Shown: piece by piece, positions 42,059 to 51,449 of the stretch
Layout: each line of letters starts with the position of its first letter
Numbering within the stretch: the stretch's first letter is position 1
The notes under the pieces: generated by a model
Told to the model about the DNA's origin: nothing
What the model saw: only the letters and a program-made list of their open reading frames with translations
Database searches by the model: none
Program-made: the position numbers and the translations under genes
Assembly: GCA_018401375.1 (NCBI GenBank)
Contig: JAGYKR010000015.1
Location: forward strand, 1 to 51,449
Direction of reading: 5' to 3'
From: Ilumatobacteraceae bacterium
GTDB lineage: Bacteria > Actinomycetota > Acidimicrobiia > Acidimicrobiales > Ilumatobacteraceae
DNA length: 51,449 nt

Positions 42059-43292
42059 CCTAACGAGCCCCACCGTGATCAACGCCGGCCCTGGCTCATC
42101 TCCTGACAACCTCCTCACCAGACAACCGCTGACCTGGAACAAGGCGGTGGGCATCGGCTTGATCGCCTACCTGCTGTCGCGACTCGCAGTGGCGGTAGGT
42201 ACAGGGGTCCGTTCGGCACAAATTGTGGCGGACTCCAACAAACTCGGAGCCCCACTTCCCGATGCCCCGAAGCCGGACTCGGCGGTGCGGATGGTCACCG
42301 AGATGCTGACCACCTGGGATGGGTTGTGGTACCTGGCCGTGGCCCGTGATGGGTACCCCCGCCAAATCCCGGCCTCGGTCACCTTTTTTATGGAGGAGGC
42401 GCGCACCGCCTTCTTCCCGTTGTACCCACTATTGGTCCGGATCGGCGATCGGATTCTCCCGGGTGGCGACACCCTGGCCGCGCTGTTGATCAACCTGGTC
42501 CTCGGTGCTGTGTTTGTGGTGCTGGTGGGCGTGATCACGCGACGACTGTTCGGGGTTCAGGCTGCGGCCCATGCGATGCTTTTGGCGAGCGTGTTCCCCG
42601 GATCTTTCGTGATGTCCTTTGCCTATGCCGACACCTTGATGGTCGTGCTTGCCGCGGGGACGTTATTGGCACTTGTTGATCAACGTTGGGTCATCGCCGG
42701 CCTGCTTGCGGCGCTGACCACTGCTTCACGCCCCAACGGTGTGGCGATCGTTTTCGCTGTGACGCTCGCTGCGGCGTTGGCCATTCAGCGGGATCGGAAA
42801 TGGTCAGCGCTGTGGGCGGTCGGTCTCAGCCCAATGGGGTTGATCGGATTCCATCTGTTCTTGGCCCGACATACGGGGGAGCGGTTCGCCTGGTTTCGCG
42901 TGCAGGACGAGGCCTGGGATGAAGGACTCAGTTTTGGATGGACGGCGCTCTCTCACATGATCGCCACGGTGACTGATCCGCTCGCCTCTCCCACTCATGT
43001 CGTAACCACGATCACGGTGATCACAATGATCGGTGCTCTCCTCGTGGCCCGCCGGGTGCGACTTCCTGCGCCGATGCTCGCCTACGTGGCGGTGATTCTG
43101 ATTCTGATGCTGATCCCTGAGACGATCACGGCCCGACCCCGATTCTTGTTTACGGCCTTTCCGTTGGTGATTCCGGTGGCGGTGTGGCTCCCCCGGCGCA
43201 GCCCGATCATGTGGCAGATGCTGATGGTCGGATGCGGGATCGGTCTCGTTGGGTTGACCGTGCTGTACGCAGTTCACGGGGCGATTCCGTGA
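42033..43292 (+). CDS. PIG-V-like membrane mannosyltransferase
   Basis: The 419-aa GT-C-type membrane enzyme has about ten helices. Family marks are TTWDGLWYLAVARDGYP in the first extracellular loop (the Asp-bearing catalytic loop), AFFPLYPLLVR, FPGSFVMSFAYADTL and TTASRPNG, all as in the PIG-V/DUF2029-like mannosyltransferases that use polyprenyl-phosphate sugars. GTG 42075 is an alternative start clear of the upstream gene. The stop overlaps the next start (GTGA at 43289), which ties it to the AftD-like enzymes in a glycan operon. Confidence 0.88.
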   Translation: MPEPGSLSDLTSPTVINAGPGSSPDNLLTRQPLTWNKAVGIGLIAYLLSRLAVAVGTGVRSAQIVADSNKLGAPLPDAPKPDSAVRMVTEMLTTWDGLWYLAVARDGYPRQIPASVTFFMEEARTAFFPLYPLLVRIGDRILPGGDTLAALLINLVLGAVFVVLVGVITRRLFGVQAAAHAMLLASVFPGSFVMSFAYADTLMVVLAAGTLLALVDQRWVIAGLLAALTTASRPNGVAIVFAVTLAAALAIQRDRKWSALWAVGLSPMGLIGFHLFLARHTGERFAWFRVQDEAWDEGLSFGWTALSHMIATVTDPLASPTHVVTTITVITMIGALLVARRVRLPAPMLAYVAVILILMLIPETITARPRFLFTAFPLVIPVAVWLPRRSPIMWQMLMVGCGIGLVGLTVLYAVHGAIP

Positions 43293-46200
43293 GATTGCCC
43301 TCCCGGTTGGGGAACGTCAGGTCTTTGCTGGCGCAACCACCGGCACAGATCACAGCGCTACTGCTGTTTCTCGCTGCGGTTCCCGCCTTCACGGCTGCTC
43401 CCGGTGCGATGCCGGCAGACTCCAAGTTGTATCTGTACCTGAACCCCGGACGCCTCATCTCGGACGCGTTTTGGAGTTTTGATCAGCGGCAGTTTGCCGG
43501 ATGGGTTCCTCATCAACACATCACCTTTTTGTGGCCATCGGGGCCGTGGTTCTGGGTGATGGATGCGCTCGGTCTTCCAGACTGGGTGGCTCATCGTGCG
43601 TGGATCACGATTGTGTTCCTTGCGGCAGGACTCGGGGTGGTGTGGTGCGCGCGGCTGCTCGGACTGACGTGGGCGGGAGCAGCGATCGCGGCGGTCATCT
43701 ACCAGTTGAGCCCGTACACCTTGGCCTATGTGAGCCGGACCTCGGTGATGCTCCTGCCTTGGGCTGGACTCGGATGGATCCTCGCGTTGACCGTGATGTC
43801 GGCACGATGCGGTGATGGCAACTCACGTTCGGCCTCGAAGTGGAGGTATCCGGCGCTGCTCGCCCTCGTGATTCTGACGGTGGGCTCGGTGAACCCAACA
43901 GCGATTGCGATGATCGCCCCGGCTCCCGTGCTGTGGCTCCTTCATATGGTCGCAATGCGGGTTCTCACCTTGGGACAGGTCGCAGCGGTGGTGGCACGGA
44001 TCTCGGTGCTGTCGATCGGGGTGTCGGCCTGGTGGATGGCGATGGTTGTGACGCAGCGCCGCCACGGTGCAGAGGTGCTCGGATTCTCTGAGACCCTCGA
44101 AGATGTTTCGGCTACCGCAACGGCCACCGAGGTGTTGCGAGGCCTCGGGTACTGGTTGTTTTATGTGCGGGACACCTTCGGTCCCGCAACCAGCGCCTCT
44201 GCGCAGTACCTGACATCGGTGCCCGGAATCATTGTGAGTTTCGCTGTGGCAATCACAGGACTGTGGGCGATTGTGAGTACCCGCTGGGCACATCGCAGTT
44301 TCGCAGCAGCCCTGATCCTCGTCGGCACGATTTTGGCGGTGGGTGTGTATCCGATCAACGATCCTGCGCCGCTGATGGGGTTGTTGGCCGATACGGAGAT
44401 CGCCCTTGCCCTACGCAGTTCCACTCGGGCGGTGCCGATGCTGCTACTCGGATTGGCCTTGATGGTTGGGGCGCGGCTCGCGCTCGTGGGAGCCGGTGCG
44501 GTTCCAGCCCGTGTAGTGAGAGCTAGTACAGGTCGGGGCCGGCTCGCGGGTGTGGCGCCGGTGATGCTGGTCACTGCGATCTGTGTGATCAATCTGCCGG
44601 CATGGTGGAGCGGTGGCTTTGTGGATCCAGGCCTGCGCAGACAGAGCGATCCCCCAGAGGCCTGGCGTGATGCGGCGATCGCGATCGATGCCCGTGCGAA
44701 GGGTTACCGGATCCTGCAATTACCCGGAGCAGAGTTTGGGAGTTACCGGTGGGGACACACGGTGGATCAGCCACTTGTGGCTTTGACCGATCGGCCTCTG
44801 ATTACCCGGGATCTCTTGCCGCTCGGGAGCCCGGTGGCGATGGATCTTTTGTTTAGCCTCGATGATCGAATCCAGCGAGGGGTCATCCCGGCCGGTGCGA
44901 TCTCGGTGGTATCGCGTCTGTTGGGTGCGGATCTTGTATGGCTGACCAACGATCAGGCCCATGAGCGTTACCGGACGGTGCGACCCGACACCTTGATCCC
45001 GGTGCTGGAGGCCGACGCTGGCCTGCAGTTGTGGGAGACGTTCGGAGAGCCGCAGGTGTTCACTACGGATCGGGAGCGGGTCGATCCGGTCTCGCTGTCG
45101 GACCCCGCCGTTGGGGTGGCGGTCCCACCCGTGATGGTGTGGGAGGTCGCTGACGCGGTTCCGGTGGTGCGAGCGCGATCCGCAGCGGTGGTCATCGGCG
45201 GTTCGGGCGATGGGATCATCGACGCAGCAGGCGCTGGGCTGATCGATGGTCAAGAACTGATTTTGTATGCGGCGGCGAGTAGTCCGGAACAGATCGCCGC
45301 CGCGCAGCGCTTGATCATCACCGATTCGGCTCGGGCTCGGGCCCGGCAATGGCGCAGTTCCCAAGATGTGATCGGGGCCACGGAGTCATCGGATCGGGAT
45401 CTGTTGGGGTTGAGTCCGATGGCTGGTGATCAACGGCTCGGGATCGGCCACGGCCCTTTCGTGACCGCCGAGCAGATGGGGACTGTGCGGGCCACGGCCA
45501 GTTTCTATGGAGAGCGTTTCGCGTTACTGCCTGAAATGCGTCCGGTGATGGCGATCGATGGTGATCCCAACACGGCCTGGCGGGTGGCCGGTCAAGGGGA
45601 TCCGGTGGGTGAGCGCCTGCGCCTGTACTTCGATGAGGCGGTGGATCATCTCCAACTCCTTCAGCCCGAGGCGGGGCGTCAGATCACCTCGGTGCGCATT
45701 GAGGTCACCGATTCAGAGACACGTGAACTGGAGGTGGTCCTCGGTTCGGCGTCGCTTGAGGCGCCGGGCCAGCGGGTGGATCTCGCAGCGCTATGGAGTG
45801 GTGCAGCGCCCGGCGGTCCGACCCAGGTGGACATCGTGATCACTGGGGTCACTTCTGGGCCTGCGGATCCGGTGGGATTCGCAGAGGTTGGCCCGTTTGC
45901 CACCCTCGAATACCTGCAGATCCCCGACTACGCACCTCATCCGGACACAAGTTTCCTGTTCACTCGGGACCGGATCGATCCACGCACGATGTGGCGATCG
46001 GACCCGGAACTGCAACTGAACCGTCGCTTCACCCTCAGAGATACCGACAGCGGCGGGGAGGGTTGGCTGATGAACCTCCAGGTCAGCCTCGATCAGCGAG
46101 CCAGCGACGCCATTTTGGCGAGGTGGATGGAGACTGCAGCGATCGCTGACAGCCGCCTCCAAGGAGTGGTTGCAGCCCGGGGACACAGCGCCGTGGATGG

Positions 46201-47638
46201 GGATCTTTCCACCGCCTGGATCAGCGATTTCACTCCTTTCGGGGGGCAGGGACATGGTCCGATGCTCCATATCCTCGGGCTTGAAGGGACCACCGATCGG
46301 ATTCAACTGAGCCAACCCGAGGGTGATTTCTCCAGGATCACAGAAATCGAAATTGTCGGATCATTAGCTGACGGCACATCAGCCAACGACAGATCGGTGA
46401 CCGATTCCGCTGCGCCGATCAGGGTCTCGGTGCCCAAGGCCGAAGGAGCGGAAGGAGGTGCGGGAGAGATCATCTTGCCGATGCCCATCGGGCCCGGACC
46501 GGTGCAGATTCGGGTGACGGCGACGGACCCACGTCTCGTCCGTGATCTGCGAACATCCCAGATGCTGGTGGCACCGGTGGCGATCGCCGAGATGAATTTC
46601 GGGGTACCTGTCACGACCACGGCTGCACCGGTCCTTCCGGAGTGCATTGCCGATCTGATCTGGCTCGGTGAGCGGTCGATCCCGGTGCGAATCGACCATG
46701 TCTCCGGCCGAGCCGAACCCTGCTCTCTGGACCCGTTGCGACTGGAACCTGGATCCCATTTGCTGCGCAGCACCGCGAGCGATGTAGCTCCGGGTCTCAG
46801 GGTGGATCACGTTGTGTTGAGCCCGGCACGCACCGGAATCACAACCGCGCTGGCCGGATCAGAGGCGGGGGGTGGCCTGAACCTGTCGCTGCTCGGTCAG
46901 ACCCGACTCGGTCGTTCGGTGGAGATCAATAACTGCGCACCGGGCTGTTGGGTGGTGCTCGGCGAGGGCTATAACCCGGCCTGGCACGCCGAGGTGCGAG
47001 GTGGATCCCTCGGTCCGCCAGTTGTGGTGGACGGTGGATTTAACGGATGGTTCATCCGCCCCGATGACTCCGAGGGCGGACCGGTGCGGGTGGAGATGTA
47101 CTGGACTGCGCAGACACCGCTGACGGTGGCTTTCGGGATCTCCGGAGTATTCATCGCAGGCTGTGGGTGGCTGGGCAGACCGAGTCGCCGCCGGGGTCAG
47201 AGGATGCGGGACGAACTACGTGCTGGCCCGGTGCTCGCTGGCCCGGTCAGCGCGCAGACCCCCGAGCGACACCGGATCACCGCCAGTGACTGGAGAATCG
47301 GCGCAGGACCACACACACCGGTGGGACGGTTGGCGTCCATGGTGCTGTGGGTCGCGGCCGCTGTCGTGTTCGTTGGGCCGCTCTGGGGACTCGTCGCTGC
47401 GGTTCTTGCTGTCCCTGGACTCATGGGTCTGCGGGTCCGAATCGCCGAACTCGTGGCACTGCTCGGCCTCGTGCTGAGCGTGATCATCGTGATGGGTCTC
47501 CAACTGCGGCGATCCCCTGTGGCGAATATGGCCTGGCCAGAAGCGGTGGGCGAACCTCATCGGATCGCTCTGTTCGCCGTGGTCAGTCTGGCCACAGTGG
47601 TGGTGTTCGCTGATGATCGCAGGGTGAGAGAGGCATGA
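43289..47638 (+). CDS. aftD: AftD-like alpha-(1->3)-arabinofuranosyltransferase (DUF3367), copy 1
   Basis: The 1449-aa protein is close in size to mycobacterial AftD (about 1400 aa), a GT-C enzyme that adds arabinofuranose from a decaprenyl-phosphate donor. The N-terminal membrane domain has DSKLYLYLNPGRLISDAFWS, HQHITFLWPSGPWFWV and YQLSPYTLAYVSRTSVMLLPW. A long extracellular part carries F5/8-type C (carbohydrate-binding) modules around residues 730-850 and 940-1040 (DGDPNTAWRV, DGDLSTAWIS), and a C-terminal bundle of helices closes it. GTG 43289 overlaps the upstream stop (GTGA), so the start is well supported. It is coupled to copy 2 by ATGA at 47635. Confidence 0.9.
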   Translation: MRLPSRLGNVRSLLAQPPAQITALLLFLAAVPAFTAAPGAMPADSKLYLYLNPGRLISDAFWSFDQRQFAGWVPHQHITFLWPSGPWFWVMDALGLPDWVAHRAWITIVFLAAGLGVVWCARLLGLTWAGAAIAAVIYQLSPYTLAYVSRTSVMLLPWAGLGWILALTVMSARCGDGNSRSASKWRYPALLALVILTVGSVNPTAIAMIAPAPVLWLLHMVAMRVLTLGQVAAVVARISVLSIGVSAWWMAMVVTQRRHGAEVLGFSETLEDVSATATATEVLRGLGYWLFYVRDTFGPATSASAQYLTSVPGIIVSFAVAITGLWAIVSTRWAHRSFAAALILVGTILAVGVYPINDPAPLMGLLADTEIALALRSSTRAVPMLLLGLALMVGARLALVGAGAVPARVVRASTGRGRLAGVAPVMLVTAICVINLPAWWSGGFVDPGLRRQSDPPEAWRDAAIAIDARAKGYRILQLPGAEFGSYRWGHTVDQPLVALTDRPLITRDLLPLGSPVAMDLLFSLDDRIQRGVIPAGAISVVSRLLGADLVWLTNDQAHERYRTVRPDTLIPVLEADAGLQLWETFGEPQVFTTDRERVDPVSLSDPAVGVAVPPVMVWEVADAVPVVRARSAAVVIGGSGDGIIDAAGAGLIDGQELILYAAASSPEQIAAAQRLIITDSARARARQWRSSQDVIGATESSDRDLLGLSPMAGDQRLGIGHGPFVTAEQMGTVRATASFYGERFALLPEMRPVMAIDGDPNTAWRVAGQGDPVGERLRLYFDEAVDHLQLLQPEAGRQITSVRIEVTDSETRELEVVLGSASLEAPGQRVDLAALWSGAAPGGPTQVDIVITGVTSGPADPVGFAEVGPFATLEYLQIPDYAPHPDTSFLFTRDRIDPRTMWRSDPELQLNRRFTLRDTDSGGEGWLMNLQVSLDQRASDAILARWMETAAIADSRLQGVVAARGHSAVDGDLSTAWISDFTPFGGQGHGPMLHILGLEGTTDRIQLSQPEGDFSRITEIEIVGSLADGTSANDRSVTDSAAPIRVSVPKAEGAEGGAGEIILPMPIGPGPVQIRVTATDPRLVRDLRTSQMLVAPVAIAEMNFGVPVTTTAAPVLPECIADLIWLGERSIPVRIDHVSGRAEPCSLDPLRLEPGSHLLRSTASDVAPGLRVDHVVLSPARTGITTALAGSEAGGGLNLSLLGQTRLGRSVEINNCAPGCWVVLGEGYNPAWHAEVRGGSLGPPVVVDGGFNGWFIRPDDSEGGPVRVEMYWTAQTPLTVAFGISGVFIAGCGWLGRPSRRRGQRMRDELRAGPVLAGPVSAQTPERHRITASDWRIGAGPHTPVGRLASMVLWVAAAVVFVGPLWGLVAAVLAVPGLMGLRVRIAELVALLGLVLSVIIVMGLQLRRSPVANMAWPEAVGEPHRIALFAVVSLATVVVFADDRRVREA

Positions 47639-50600
47639 GAAGGCTGGGCCGGATCAAACTGGACCGGATCAATGTGTGCGTCGGGTCGATTTTGGCGGTG
47701 ATTGCGTACCTGCCGATTGTGTTGACCCGACCCGGACAGATCAGTGCCGACACCAAAACGTACCTGACCCTCGACCCAGGCCAATTGATGTCACGGGCCT
47801 GGTCAATGTGGGATCCGATGGTGGGCGCCGGCACGATCACCCATCAAAACATCGGGTACTTGTTTCCCTTAGGTCCGGTCTATTTCGGGGCGGACTGGGT
47901 GGGCATCCCCGACTGGGTGACTCAGCGTTTGATCTGGGGCACGATCGTGTGGGCTGCCGCCTACGGCACCTGGAAGCTCTGCCGGTGGATGGGTTGGGCG
48001 ACTCTCCCGGCTCTGATCGCAGCGGTCGCCTACGGTTGGAGTCCGTACCTGTTGTCCTATTTGGCTCGTCTGTCGGTGATCTTGATGCCGTGGGCGGCGT
48101 TGCCGTGGCTGATCATGTTCGCCGGGATTGCTGTGCGCGAATCGAGGTGGCGGGCTCCGGCTCGTTTCGCGTTGGTGATTGCTTTGGTGGGAAGTGTGAA
48201 CGCAACCTCACTGGTGTTAGTGGGGATTGGCCCTGTGTTGTGGGTGCTGGCTGAATGGTGGACCGGTAAACATCGATGGTCCGCCGTGATGGCCGGGGGG
48301 GCTCGAACCTTGGTCCTCACCGTCGGGGTGTCGGTTTGGTGGGTGCTCGGCCTGCGAGTCCAAGGGACGTATGGACTGCCGATTCTGGATTACACCGAGA
48401 CCTATCAGGTGGTGGCCGCATCAAGCACCCCGCAAGAGATTCTGCGCGGCCTCGGATACTGGTTTTTTTACGGTGGTGACCGCCTCGGCCCATGGGTCGG
48501 TCCGTCTGGGGTGTATCGCTCCCCGTGGATGATCGCCGTCGGCACGATCCTCGCTGCGATCTCACTGCTTGGACTGTGCACAGCCTTTGTGGGTCGCGGT
48601 CGTGCTCTGTTGTTATTGCTGGTGGGACTGACCTTGGCGGTAGGCGCCGCTCCACTCGGGGCCTCCACACCGTATGGGGATGCGTTCCTGCGCCTTTCCA
48701 CCACCACGGTAGGTATGGCCTTGCGCTCTACTCCGAGGGCGGCGCCGTTGGTTATTTTGGCGATGGCACTCGGCCTTGGAGCCGCTATCCAATGGGTTCG
48801 CCTGCGTTCCACCGAGATGAACAAGCAGGAGCAGACCGGATCAAAGCAGACCCGATTAAAGCAGACCGGGTGGCCACGGCTGATCCCCGTGATGATCGTT
48901 CCATCCACGGTCACTCTGGTCCTGATCGGCCTGCTGGTCCAGATCCATCCGTGGTTCCTCGGGCGAGCTCTGAGCGATGGAATTCTTCGACCGAGCGAGG
49001 TGCCGACCTATCGCCAGGAGTTGGCGGACTGGTTAGATGAGACCGGCCAAGGTCGGGTGTGGGAAATCCCCGGTAGCGATTTCGCGGCCTATCGGTGGGG
49101 CGGGACGGTGGATCCGGTGCTCCCTGGCATGATCGATCGAGCAACCCTGGCCCGCGAACTTGTCCCTCAGGGTGGGCCCGGGACCGTGAGTTTGCTGGCT
49201 GCCCTCGACACCCGGCTTCAAGAGGGCACCTTTGAGCCGGCCAGTCTGCGGGAAGTGGCCCGGCTGTTTGGGGTGGAGACGATCGTGATGCGCAACGATC
49301 TCCAACATGAACGCCACCGGTTAATCCGGCCAGGCACGCTATGGCCACAACTCGTGGCTGCCCTCGGGCCACCTGATTTCATCGGACCGATGACCACCGA
49401 CCAGCCGGTGATCCCAATGATTGACGAGATTTTCCTCGCTGACCCGCAGCGCGTAGATCGCTACCCAATCCTTGCTGCATGGAATCTGCTGGACGATCAG
49501 ACTTCTGGCGTCGCTGCTCCGGCAATCATCGGATCAACATCGCCTTCAGCGGTGGTGGTCGCTGGTGATGGTGACGGGATCGTGGACCTCGCTGCGGCAG
49601 GTCTGATCGATCCCCAACGACCGATCCTGTTTGCTGCGAGGGAGAGGGGTGACCAACTGTGGGGACCTGTTCCGCACCTCGTGGTCACCGACACCAACGC
49701 GAAACGGGCGCGACGCTGGTCCACCCTCGGCGCTCATTCGGGGGTTATCGAGACCGCTGCGGAGGTGGCGGTGGCTAATGACCCAGGCGATCAGCGTTTG
49801 GCGTTATTTACCGGACTCGGTGAGGAGTCGGATCGCCGTGACCTGCAGACCGTGATGGTCCACACTGGCGCGGTCACTGCGATTCGCGCCACCTCATATG
49901 GGAACCCGTTCTCCCATACCCCCGAGGATGCGCCGCATTATGCGATGGATGGTGACCCGCTCACCGCGTGGCGGACCGGGGTGTTTAGTGATCTGCGCGG
50001 GCAGCGCCTCGAAATTGAGTTGTCCGAACCGATCACCACCGATCACATCTGGATACTGCAACCCACCACCCGGGTGATATCGCGGTATCTGACCGAGGTT
50101 GCAGTGCGACTCGATGACGGTCCAGCGATCAGGGTCCCACTCGATGGTTCCTCTCGGGAGGAACCGGGCCAGAGAATTGCGATCCCTTCATTCCTCGCTG
50201 AGGTCCCGTTCCACAAGGTGTCGGTGGAACTTGTGGCCGACAATCTCGGAGCGGCCCGAGTGTTCACTGCTCAACCGGGGGCCGGGATCGCCGAGATCAG
50301 AATCGGAGACCGGCGAGCGAATCCAACGGTGCAGATGCCCACCGCCTGGCTGGACCAGGTGTTAGATCTTGCGGACTCAGATCTGGATCTGGTGATGACC
50401 CGGTTACGCATCGATCCGGCCACGCCCAATCGGGAGGATCCAGAGTTACAGCTTCATCGCAGTTTTGATCTGCCCGAAGTCCGAGAGTTCACGCTGGAGG
50501 GAACGGCGCGCATCGCAGCGGGCGCCTCCGACGGGCTCATTTCGGAGCTCATTTCGGGGCAGGCACCCGATGTGGTCGCTTCTGACCGCCTCGCTGGCAG

Positions 50601-51449
50601 CGTGCATACATGGGGGCGAGCGGCCTTTGACGGTGACCCTGATACGGCCTGGATCACTGGTTTTGAGCTGGGCCAAACACGGGAGGTGTCGGCGGCATCG
50701 GTGATCCTGACCCGGCCGACGGTCACCGATTGGGGAGAAGTCCATATCGGGTGGCGCACGGGCCCGGAATACTCACGGCCCACTCAGATCATGGTGAGCG
50801 CTGGTGATCAGCCATCGCGGACCTTTGACCTAACTGAGGACCGCTCCTTTGAGCCACAGCTTGACCTGCGGGGACTGCGCAGCGATCGCATTGAAGTGCA
50901 GATTTTGGGGATCGACTCCCGGGTCTCTCCGGACTACAACTCTGGGACGCCGCGAGTGCTCCCGGTGGCGATCACCGAGATCCAGTTTCGCGATGTGGAT
51001 GGCACCCCCGTGATTCTCGATCCATTAGGGGAACGCATCTCCGAGCACTGTCGTACCGACTTGTTGGAGATCGACGGTGCACCGGTGGGTGTCCGACTGC
51101 GAGCAGATGTGCGCACGGCTATGCAGCGGGGTCCGATTGCGATCGAATTTTGTAGTGGCCCCTTGTTGCTGGGACCCGGTGGGCATCGGGTCGTCACTGT
51201 TGCGGGGAGACAGACCGGAGTGGATCTGGACCGGATCGTTCTGCGGTCTGTGGGGTCTTCTGGCTCTCAAGTCCCAGATAATCAAGCCCCAGATGCCCAG
51301 CCCGTCACGCTCGCCCAGCCCGAGTTTGAACGTCACGGGCCGCATCTCTTCAGGGTCACTTGGCCGGCGGGAGATGTCGACGGATGGCTGATCCTAAAGG
51401 AGAGTCAGAATGCGGGCTGGGTGGCCCGGATCGAGGGCGGATCCGATCA
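47635..51449 (+). CDS. aftD: AftD-like arabinofuranosyltransferase (DUF3367), copy 2 (3' partial)
   Basis: ATG 47635 overlaps the stop of copy 1 (ATGA), and the frame stays open to the end of the window (1271 codons). The N-terminus matches AftD more closely than copy 1 does: DTKTYLTLDPGQLMSRAWSM, HQNIGYLFPLGPVYFG, IPDWVTQRLIWG, YGWSPYLLSYLARLSVILMPW. F5/8-type C modules recur (DGDPLTAWRTG, DGDPDTAWITG), and the last visible part aligns with copy 1 at NAGWVARIEGGS (copy 1: NPAWHAEVRGGS). By that alignment roughly 170 to 220 C-terminal residues lie beyond the window. Confidence 0.9.
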   Translation, partial: MRRLGRIKLDRINVCVGSILAVIAYLPIVLTRPGQISADTKTYLTLDPGQLMSRAWSMWDPMVGAGTITHQNIGYLFPLGPVYFGADWVGIPDWVTQRLIWGTIVWAAAYGTWKLCRWMGWATLPALIAAVAYGWSPYLLSYLARLSVILMPWAALPWLIMFAGIAVRESRWRAPARFALVIALVGSVNATSLVLVGIGPVLWVLAEWWTGKHRWSAVMAGGARTLVLTVGVSVWWVLGLRVQGTYGLPILDYTETYQVVAASSTPQEILRGLGYWFFYGGDRLGPWVGPSGVYRSPWMIAVGTILAAISLLGLCTAFVGRGRALLLLLVGLTLAVGAAPLGASTPYGDAFLRLSTTTVGMALRSTPRAAPLVILAMALGLGAAIQWVRLRSTEMNKQEQTGSKQTRLKQTGWPRLIPVMIVPSTVTLVLIGLLVQIHPWFLGRALSDGILRPSEVPTYRQELADWLDETGQGRVWEIPGSDFAAYRWGGTVDPVLPGMIDRATLARELVPQGGPGTVSLLAALDTRLQEGTFEPASLREVARLFGVETIVMRNDLQHERHRLIRPGTLWPQLVAALGPPDFIGPMTTDQPVIPMIDEIFLADPQRVDRYPILAAWNLLDDQTSGVAAPAIIGSTSPSAVVVAGDGDGIVDLAAAGLIDPQRPILFAARERGDQLWGPVPHLVVTDTNAKRARRWSTLGAHSGVIETAAEVAVANDPGDQRLALFTGLGEESDRRDLQTVMVHTGAVTAIRATSYGNPFSHTPEDAPHYAMDGDPLTAWRTGVFSDLRGQRLEIELSEPITTDHIWILQPTTRVISRYLTEVAVRLDDGPAIRVPLDGSSREEPGQRIAIPSFLAEVPFHKVSVELVADNLGAARVFTAQPGAGIAEIRIGDRRANPTVQMPTAWLDQVLDLADSDLDLVMTRLRIDPATPNREDPELQLHRSFDLPEVREFTLEGTARIAAGASDGLISELISGQAPDVVASDRLAGSVHTWGRAAFDGDPDTAWITGFELGQTREVSAASVILTRPTVTDWGEVHIGWRTGPEYSRPTQIMVSAGDQPSRTFDLTEDRSFEPQLDLRGLRSDRIEVQILGIDSRVSPDYNSGTPRVLPVAITEIQFRDVDGTPVILDPLGERISEHCRTDLLEIDGAPVGVRLRADVRTAMQRGPIAIEFCSGPLLLGPGGHRVVTVAGRQTGVDLDRIVLRSVGSSGSQVPDNQAPDAQPVTLAQPEFERHGPHLFRVTWPAGDVDGWLILKESQNAGWVARIEGGSD

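Noticed and set aside
43184-43288. Longer start for AftD-like copy 1
   Set aside because: It would overlap the mannosyltransferase by over 100 bp, and the extra residues are charged and unlike the family. GTG 43289 forms a clean GTGA overlap.
1-51449. tRNA, rRNA, riboswitch or CRISPR features
   Set aside because: No T-loop GGTTCGAATCC-type cores with acceptor stems, no rRNA-like stretches, no known riboswitch core and no regularly spaced repeats were found by eye. A covariance-model search would settle it.

Overview
The window looks like chromosomal DNA from a free-living, probably aquatic, high-GC actinobacterium, most likely of the class Acidimicrobiia. Four things point there: a xanthorhodopsin-like proton pump, two tandem AftD-type (DUF3367) arabinofuranosyltransferases, a DUF222/13E12-type HNH endonuclease, and many lipid/acyl-CoA and TetR genes. 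This placement is inferred from gene content; no rRNA or marker gene is present. I found no rRNA, tRNA, CRISPR array, transposase or integrase.

Layout. 1-5.2 kb: the 3' end of a large LPXTG-anchored surface protein, then two translationally coupled lipoprotein genes on the minus strand (LppX-like and parallel beta-helix). 5.3-7.3 kb: two divergent TetR-type regulators, one with two TetR DNA-binding domains in a single chain. 7.3-12.7 kb: an endonuclease III with a degraded iron-sulfur cysteine set, a DmdC-type acyl-CoA dehydrogenase, two plastocyanin-like lipoproteins and an APH-fold kinase. 12.8-18.5 kb: a coupled three-gene operon (LRV/HEAT-like protein, MoxR AAA+ ATPase, metallopeptidase-vWA protein) facing a NERD-nuclease/helicase. 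A hairpin and a tiny coupled ORF pair lie between them. This is the best candidate for an undescribed system.

18.6-25.9 kb: redox and small-molecule enzymes (two AhpD/CMD proteins, ICL/PEP-mutase family lyase, DsbA family, DinB-like, aldo/keto reductase, CopD-like), then a BaiN-like flavoprotein fused to a cysteine-cluster protein and a membrane-anchored cupredoxin. 26-27.6 kb: a DUF222-HNH gene preceded by a near-consensus actinobacterial LexA box. 27.7-30.6 kb: an MFS transporter convergent with a membrane-fused sulfite-oxidase-like molybdoenzyme. 30.6-34.8 kb: TauD-type dioxygenase, glutamine-synthetase-like ligase, SDR and TetR, plus a decayed duplicate of that TetR; this reads as a regulated catabolic module. 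34.9-39.1 kb: XRE regulator, acyltransferase-3/SGNH O-acetylase and a YeeE/YedE sulfur-compound transporter behind a long perfect dyad.

39.2-40.0 kb: the rhodopsin. It has the DTE proton-pump motif and the glycine that opens a carotenoid-antenna fenestration. It is separated from yeeE by a strong bidirectional terminator and divergent from a luciferase-like monooxygenase. 41.4 kb to the end: an esterase, a PIG-V-like mannosyltransferase and two tandem AftD-like enzymes with overlapping starts and stops. They form a probable cell-envelope glycan operon that continues past the window.
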